A DNA stretch of 64,000 nucleotides from Hyparrhenia diplandra. Its lineage: Eukaryota > Streptophyta > Magnoliopsida > Poales > Poaceae. Position 1 is the stretch's first letter. Each line of letters starts with the position of its first letter. Made by a program: the position numbers and the translations under genes. The stretch is from the NCBI GenBank assembly GCA_015847255.1, contig JADLZK010010876.1, positions 186,001 to 250,000 on the forward strand, read 5' to 3'. Of this stretch, positions 57,412-64,000 are shown piece by piece. Under the pieces are notes generated by a model, which was not told the DNA's origin, did not search any database, and was given only the letters and a program-made list of their open reading frames with translations.

Positions 57412-58676
57412 TGGTTGGGCCTGTGCTCTTCGGAGAGGACGAGCCTGCACTAAGTAAAGTTCGTCACGACTTTGTTTATTTTACCTCGGTTTGGTGTGCA
57501 GGAAGTTCGAGAAGCAGTGCTCACCTCGGCTGAGCGCAAGGATGAGCCTACGCTAACAACTGAAAGCAAATTGCCACCTCTTCTTTGATTCGCAATGCAG
57601 GGCTCAAGCAGGCGAGGTTCACTTCGCGCGACTGCGTAGGCTGAGGCAGCGCAAGGCTGCCTGCGACAAGGGCGCCCTGCCCTCCGGGCCGCGAGCGCAA
57701 GGCCACCCGTGTGGGGGCGGGCGCAAGGGATGCAGGCGCGCCCCCCCCGACCGGACGAGCGCCGAGGCCGGAACTGCCGCGTTGCGCAAGGTGCCCCGCC
57801 GGCTCCTCGTCGCGCGGCGCACGCGCCCCCGCGAGCCGACCCGCGCGCTCCGCCAGGCCTCGCCCGCACGCCTCCGCAAGGTCCGAGCCTCCCGCGACGC
57901 GGCCCGGCGCGCGCACCCCGACGCGCGTGGGGCCCGCCCCTAGGCGCCACCCGCCAGCGCCCAAGGAATCCGGGCCGCGCAGCCTCCGCCTACCCGCACC
58001 GCCGAGGCCGAGGCGCCCGAGGACGCGCCCGACCGGTGGTCGCGCCCCCCACCCGACGCGCCTCCGTCCGCGCGAGCCCTGCTCACCGACGCCGTAAGCC
58101 CACCCGCGTGGGGCTAGCGCGCAGCCGGGAGGTCCGCTCCGCCCCGGAGCAGCTGGGCGCGAGCCACCCCGGAGCGCAGCCCCCGCAGGCCGAATCCTCG
58201 CCCCGATCGCCGCCGCCCGTCTGTCACGGGCGTGTGCCGCCGTCGCGAGAAGAGAAGGGGGGCGGGCGCCACGCCCTGGCTCGTCCGAGGAAGAGGAGGG
58301 CCGGTCCTCCCAGCTGGGCCGCCCGCGTCCGCGGGCGTAAAGGCGCCGGCGAGCGGGCCGGTTCTTCCTAGCTGGGCCGGCCCGAAGGTGCCAGCTGCGT
58401 TTCTCGCTCGGTCGGGCCGGGCCAAAAGCGTACCCAAGTCCCCTAGGTGCCGGGATGAAGTCCGTTTTGCCCTCGGTTTCGTTATTTCCCTAGAGAATAT
58501 ATGTGGCATATTCCTGGGCATATTTGTAATAAATCTAGTGGCCGTCCAGACATCTATAAAAAGGAGACGAGCCCCCGATGTAAAGCGCGGTGGGTGAAGC
58601 AGTAAAGAAACCCTAATCTCTCTACTACGTCATCTCTTGTTTCGCCAACGTCATCACCCGCCTGAGGCATTGCTCG
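57412..58676 (+). mobile_element. GC-rich LTR-like fragment, interrupted by the gypsy element
   Basis: An AT-balanced start, a strongly GC- and CpG-rich core (about 57620-58440) and a TATA-like CTATAAAAAGGAG at 58555 followed by a leader-like stretch fit the U3-R part of a large grass LTR in plus orientation. Long open frames in the core, present on both strands, are composition artefacts. The right end is cut off by the LTR beginning at 58677. Family not assigned. Confidence 0.5.
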
Positions 58677-60006
58677 TGTTGACGGTCACCAACGACATAT
58701 TTTTCCCGTCAACTTACTACCATAAAAGAGTAAAACTATACCTTTTTATACTCATATACATTTACAACTAATATATTTTCACTTGTAGTGTCCAAATTAT
58801 TATTGTGCAGATTTATATAAGAAACAAGTGGAAAATTCACCAAAAGGCGCCTCCCCTGAAAGCGCATTCTGAAGAACATCAAGCCCAAGGGAGAAATGTA
58901 CCAAACACGCAGAACCGGCCGAGCCAACGCCGCCCTACAACTTTTCAGCCCAACAACGCACCCCGCCGGGGCCCGAGCCAGGCCGGCCCCGGCAGGGCGC
59001 GCACCACTCGGTGCGGCCGCACCCCGCCGAGGCGGTTCGCCCAGCCTTCGGGAGGCGGTTTGTTACCTTCCATAACGGGCACTACCGACGTTGGACGGTC
59101 GGTTTGGCAGATTTAGAAGGTATTCCTAGGTCGATTTTGCTCCTTCCATGTGGGGATGGCCATCTTCCAAAGAGCCCCTCTCCTCTACCTATAAAAGGAG
59201 GCTCTCTCCCCTCATTCAACACACATCATTCCAAGGAAGAGTCTCTCCCTCTCCTCTAAGAGAGCTCTCCCTCTACTCCACTCCTTCACTCCAATGGGCT
59301 TAGGCCCACATTAGTAGTAGAGAGATCGGCGGAGGAGAGATGTGAAGGGCTGAGAGCGGGGAAGTGCCGGACTTGTCGGTGTCTCCCCAACCTTGTACCT
59401 CGGTGGATTCAGACTTGGCTCCTTAACGGGATCTTGGCTAAGTAAGCTTCCACGGTTCTGATAATCTTTATTGTCTTTTGTTTATCCACGATTTATCTAC
59501 TTGTTTGCGGGATCGGTAGTCGTTCCTTCGGGGGCGGAACTCTAGTGGTGGAACCCTTTGACCGGGGAACCTGGCAAACACTAGAGTGATAATCACTAGC
59601 GTAGATGTGGTGTTTGGGCTAGCGGTTTTCTACCTTTTGCGGTGCATCCCACGGTTGAAGGGGTAGGCGGCTTGGTCGTGACAAGCCTTGTCCGTCCCTT
59701 GAAATCCCCCACGTTCGGCTGTGTCGTAGAGCTAATTGCGGGACACGCCTGCCTTGGGCGTGGGCGGTGCCCGAAGTGAACAAGTAGCTCACGGAGATCG
59801 GCTACTCATAGACACTAAAGGTGTAGGGATCCTTCTCGCTAATCCTCCCCATCTTTGGCCGTGTTTGTCCTTGGGCGAACTAGTTAGAGAGAGTACATCC
59901 GTTCCTCGTGGAAAATATGATACCCCTGAATATTTTCGGGTGAAAGCTACAACGACAATTCCGTGCGCTTGCGGATTTATCCGCGGTGCGTTAAGAAACG
60001 TCAACA
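58677..60006 (+). repeat. 5' LTR of a gypsy (Athila/Tat-like) retrotransposon
   Basis: 1,330 bp between TGTTGACG and the exact inverted copy CGTCAACA. TATA-like CCTATAAAAGGAGG lies at 59189-59202. Just inside, at about 60015, is TCGGCGCCGTTCTCGG, close to the aspartate-tRNA primer-binding site typical of Athila/Tat elements. The partner LTR would be beyond the right edge of the window. Confidence 0.8.
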
Positions 60007-60179
60007 AGCTTTTCTCGGCGCCGTTCTCGGAACGGTTGCTATTATCTTCGAACTTAGTGAGTCCTCGTATCTATCCTAAAAAAAATGAAAATAGTTATTT
60101 ATTTTCTTTTTCTAAAATGAAGCCAACCAATCAATTTCAAAATCTTTTCTGCTTCAACGGAGGAGTTCACAGAGCCACA

Positions 60180-61990
60180 TTCTTTTTTTCAAAACCAAAA
60201 CTTTCATCCGGCTACGAACTCCATCCATATTTAAAATCCATTGTTCGGGCAGATCCTTTCTCCGGCTACCACCGAAAACCCATGTAGCCACCTACAAGAT
60301 TTTGAGGAGACATGTGCGTGCCTAAGCATTCTGGCATGACACAAGAAAATATCATGTGGACGTTGTTTCCGTTTTTCCTCTTAGGGAGAGCAGAACAATG
60401 GTACACGAATTGCGTAGGAAGTTTGAATGGGGACTGGAAAGAACGAAAGATAATTTTTGTCTAGCATTCTTCCCCATCAACACCCTACCAAGGACAATCC
60501 TCGATTTCGAGCGGGGCGAGAAGGAGTCCATAGGTGCAGCCTGGGCCAGGTTTACGATGTTAATACATTCTAGCCCAGACTTGTCATTACCCGATAGTGT
60601 GCTTTTGCATATCTTTTGTTCGGGTCTTGACATAGATGCTGCCCTATCCCTTGACATGACCGTCGGAGGGTCGTTTTTCACGTAAACCTACAACGGAGCA
60701 GAGGAAAATCCTAGATCACATCCTAGAGAGGCATGCTTCCCCGTTATAGAACCTACTCCCTCCATGACAAGGGCATGTCAAGTTTTGAGGAGCCCTCATT
60801 AGTCGAATCATACCACGTACCAACAATATAACCGACTGTTGAGCCCTCACCCGAACCACGAACACCGAAGGAAGGGATGCTTCATCCTTCGGAGTTCCCA
60901 ATCAAATTCGAGGATCATGGGAGAACTTTAAACCTTCTATGGCACGAATGGAGAACTTCCTCTAACATGAAACCTTCAAAAGAATGGTTGAAGGAGGTGA
61001 AACGTTCTTCTGAAGCAATTCAAATTCTTTCACCTTCCACGACCATACCTTGTTCATTACGAGGAAATTCCTTAGATGCCCTATACAACCCAACAGCCGA
61101 GGCAAATATCATGTCACAATATCTAACCCTTTTGGGTAATATGCCGCTAGCCTCGACCGATAGACTCTTCAAGGGTCAATTCGGACTCATCTTTGCATCT
61201 TTGTGGTATTGCTAGGGCCGTGCCAATGAAAATTCATGGAATCGAGGTTCACTTAGACTTCTATATATATCCCATCCTCGACTTTGATCTTTTCATAGGC
61301 TATCCTCTTGAAAAACTTTTTCACGAAAAACCCAATAGAGGAGAGCCATGATGAGAAGTTGGGAAAGAATGCTTGTGCCTCTCGCCTAGAAATCCCAAAG
61401 GTGAAGCATCTTCCCAACCAAAACCCGTTCGAGGGGATGGCGTTCATAACTCCATTCGATTCACCTAAGTTTCTTTTGCATCCTAGTGAAACGAAACACC
61501 CGTCGCCCTCACTTTCGAGCGCAAGGCATGTCCCTCCGGCCATCAAAAGCGTTGTTCTTGACAAAGATCGAGATTCAACGTTTGTCCTTCATGACATATC
61601 TTGTGAGGATAAAAACTCATGTGCCATGGACATGCACGAAGCACCAACTCTAGAGACCAATGTAGAAACTGCTAAAGGGCATCGAAGTTTTCTTTTGAGA
61701 TTGCTCATGTTTTATGCTCAGCTTTTCGGATCTCTAGAGTTGTCTCGCTTCTTACCACGTGCCCCTACGAGGACCCCAACCTTCTCTTGATCCTCACTCA
61801 CAAACTTTTCAAGAGGATAGTTGTGGATGTCTTCGTATATCACAAGTTTTTTGCCGATATCGTAGTGGCACGATGGTACTAACCTTGCGGCTTAAGCTTA
61901 AACGCCAACTTTTTAGTGGTGAATGCGGGAATTTCACCACCTTTCATAGCTGCAAGAAGAAATTCCCAAGGTCAAGCTTACGACCATAAA
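60180..61990 (+). pseudogene. Athila-type gag/protease relic
   Basis: Broken frames with the order found in plant Athila gag. SGYELHP and SIVRADPFSGY (about 60205-60265) are followed by a stop, then a frame with the LFPFFLLGRAEQWY segment (about 60360-60400). Next comes 60440-60685 with NFCLAFFPI, EKESIGAAWARF and the conserved DLSLPDSVLLHIF stretch. 60877-61215 ends with the ANIMSQYLTLLGNMPLA segment that precedes the protease-like part, and 61308-61790 continues with ETKHPSPSLSS and VLDKDRDSTFVLHD. Multiple stops and frameshifts make it non-functional. Confidence 0.82.
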
Positions 61991-62429
61991 CAAAAGCAAC
62001 TAGGGAGATAACCCTGGATCGTAAAAAAAAAAAAAAAAGATGAATAATTCTCTCTTGTTGTTATCATAAAAAAGAAAAGAAAGAACAAAAAGTTTTTCTC
62101 TTTCTCTTTTTAATAAAAAAGCAAGATCATGCTATCAAGTTAGTATGCACCTTCGGGTATTCTTGTCGCTAACCATTTCGGTGGAGATCGATCAAGAAAA
62201 TCAAGCGAGGCATCATCGATGCTTGAAAGCGTGGGGCCGACATCAGCAAAAAAAAAACTTTGATGCCCATGGATGGTGGAACACACTCAAAAGGAGAGGG
62301 CAGGACTTTGCAGCTTGACTTTTTGCACAAAAGTCCAAGTGTGGGGAAAGATGGTGAAAACCTCAAGTTCCATCTATCAAGGTGTCATATAAAAAAATGA
62401 TGGTGAATAGAAGATGATGTCACCCTACC

Positions 62430-62580
62430 TTGCTAAAAAAAGGAGAAGAAAGAAAAGAATAGGAAAAAAAAGAAAAAAGAAAAAGGATTGAAAAAAAAAA
62501 AAAGAAAAAAAAGAGAGTGTTGTCAAAAAAAAAAAACATATATATAGAAAAATATATAAATATATATAATAAGAGAAGAG
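62430..62580. repeat. Purine-rich low-complexity tract
   Basis: About 150 bp of A-rich, G-interspersed DNA ending in an AT-rich TATATATA stretch. It lies in the non-coding part of the gypsy element. Confidence 0.85.
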
Positions 62581-64000
62581 AGGAGCGAGTTGGCTAGCGT
62601 GGTCAAGTTACATACCAAAGTGTTGCCTGACTCCACCCATCATTGATACCACAAGCAAGATGGGTTTGTCTCTCATCCTTTGCTGCTACCATCAAGACCC
62701 ATGACCCATACACACGTATATGTGGCCTAGCCTTGAGGAGCACACAGACGAGAGCCATCATGCAACCCGCGGCAAGAACTTCGACGCTTCATCCATAGAT
62801 CTTTGCCGGTAAGTATATCCAGGTATGCAAAGGGAAATAAATGTTCACCAACACTCTTCACTTATTTTTGTCTCCATAAAACCAAAACTTTATGCTTCTC
62901 ATGTTTATGCCATATGCTCTGGTTTGGGTGTTTTTCACATGTGCGCACATGAGTTACATCCATAGATCTTTTTTAATTGAGCATGGTGCTTAGGTTAAAA
63001 AGATCTCCTTTAATCAAAATTCGACATGATGTTGGATCTTGATTAATGAACTTAGAGCTTTGTTGTCATGATTTATGAGAGTATCTTATGTTGGAGATAA
63101 AGCAAGGCTATGTTTACACTTTGCTTCTTTATGAGCCTTGCTTGAGTGATGATGAGGTGAACAAATAAAAAAATAAAATAAAATAAAATAAAATTATCAC
63201 AATAAAGGCTCCAAGGTATTCATGCCGATAGAGCCATGTGTTTTTCTTCTTTTCCTTTGTTTTCTTCTTTTAAATAAAGCGAGGTACAAGATCAAGTGTG
63301 AGGGAGATCTCTCAAACACAATGAACAAACTTCGAGATCTCCCCAACACAATGCACAATCATCAAGCAATTCATGATCGAGAAGGAAGAGGCAAACAACT
63401 ACCATTAACTCCTTCCTCTTCGAACGGTGGTTTGTGCAAAACTCTCGCTCTCACATCCCACAATAATAAGAATAAAAGAAAGGGGAGAGAAGAGAATGAG
63501 GAAAAAATGAGAGAAGAGGAGATAAACCTTTCAACCCCAAGTTCCTTGTCCTTTTTTTTATGATGACATCAAAAGACAAGCTTGGGGAGCCTCCAACCAC
63601 GCGACCAATCACAACTCAAATCATTACGAGCACAAGCTAGCACAAACATGAAAGGTAAGTAAAGAGCTAGCTTGGGGAGGACTCCAAGAAAGGTAACGTG
63701 TAGCTCACATTTTGATTATATTCTCTATCTTATGAAATGATGAGTTATGCTAAAAAAATAATATCATTCCTATACATATGAGCTATGAAAATGTTTAGAT
63801 TTATTCCCTTGTTGAAATGATGAATAGTTGCTCTGTCTTATGTTTTTCCTATGCCTAGTTTATAATTCGAATTTCTCTAAAGTTTGGGTTTAGTGGCTAA
63901 GTCTAAAAACTCATCCTAAAAACCCCGATTCATGTGGGTTGCATAAGTTCTATCTAGTCTAAGTTGTTGCCAAGTATGATATGGTACAAATAGATTTGCT

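Larger units (their letters stand above)
60007..64000 (+). mobile_element. Internal region of an Athila/Tat-like gypsy element (continues past the window)
   Basis: After the primer-binding site comes a broken gag/protease region (to about 61990), then 2 kb of non-coding DNA. The latter has purine-rich tracts (about 62430-62580), an AAATA pentamer microsatellite (about 63165-63194) and repeated CTTGGGGAG/CAAGTGTGGGG-like motifs (near 62335, 63580 and 63670) resembling the long non-coding part of plant Athila-type elements. No reverse transcriptase or integrase was recognised before the window ends, so it may be a non-autonomous derivative. Confidence 0.75.

Noticed and set aside
57709..58371. 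Long plus-strand open frame of 220 codons in GC-rich DNA, with further long frames on the minus strand.
   Set aside because: Frames overlap on both strands and are Arg/Ala/Pro-rich without any domain, as expected from lack of stop codons in very GC-rich DNA; the context is LTR-like.
1..64000. CRISPR arrays, tRNA or rRNA genes, bacterial-type operons.
   Set aside because: None seen; the repeats present are transposon, microsatellite or segmental duplications of a plant nuclear genome.

Overview
The window is nuclear DNA from a grass (Poaceae; probably a panicoid or related lineage, though the sequence does not fix the species). The evidence is a tandem cluster of monocot-type CC-NB-ARC-LRR (NLR) immune-receptor genes embedded in typical grass transposons: Helitrons with CTAG ends, a short-LTR Ty1-copia element, Athila/Tat-type gypsy, CACTA elements, a hAT MITE and a plant LINE. 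There is no operon structure and no recognisable tRNA, rRNA or CRISPR array.

Layout. 1-3239: LTR-retrotransposon and LINE-like remnants. Four head-to-tail NLR units follow, all on the + strand. Unit A (3240-about 16820) keeps only the distal LRR region and is split by a Helitron (4577-7801) and a copia element (9979-15352). About 16.8-25.1 kb is transposon-rich spacer (two Helitrons, LTR-like DNA, a CACTA terminus, a hAT MITE and a hAT transposase fragment). Unit B (25286-about 38365) carries a full-length-scale NLR, a long intron-bearing tail, an 884-bp CACTA element and a LINE. Unit C (39704-about 48980) and unit D (50502-about 57260) follow. From 57.4 kb to the end the window is LTR retrotransposon, mainly an Athila/Tat-like gypsy element that runs off the right edge.

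NLR units B, C and D span nearly the same coding length (about 1,385-1,395 codons) with an Rx-type coiled coil, P-loop, kinase-2, GLPL-like and MHD motifs and a long LRR, yet every copy is broken by frameshifts, many in homopolymers, and unit C also by two in-frame stops. As written none encodes a complete receptor. Either this is a decayed cluster or part of the damage is homopolymer sequencing error; a frameshifting 7-A tract shared by units C and D argues that at least some of it is inherited.

Downstream of each NLR stop codon lies a homologous tail of 5-8 kb containing repeated splice-site-flanked modules. One of these is a phase-0 exon-like cassette present three times in unit B and once in each of the other units. 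The first tail donor site lies 64-88 nt after the stop in all four units, which predicts 3'UTR introns and sensitivity to nonsense-mediated decay. Comparing units provides paralogous empty sites for several transposons, so the order of events can be read directly: a solo LTR came before the duplications, whereas the Helitron, copia, CACTA and LINE insertions came after them.
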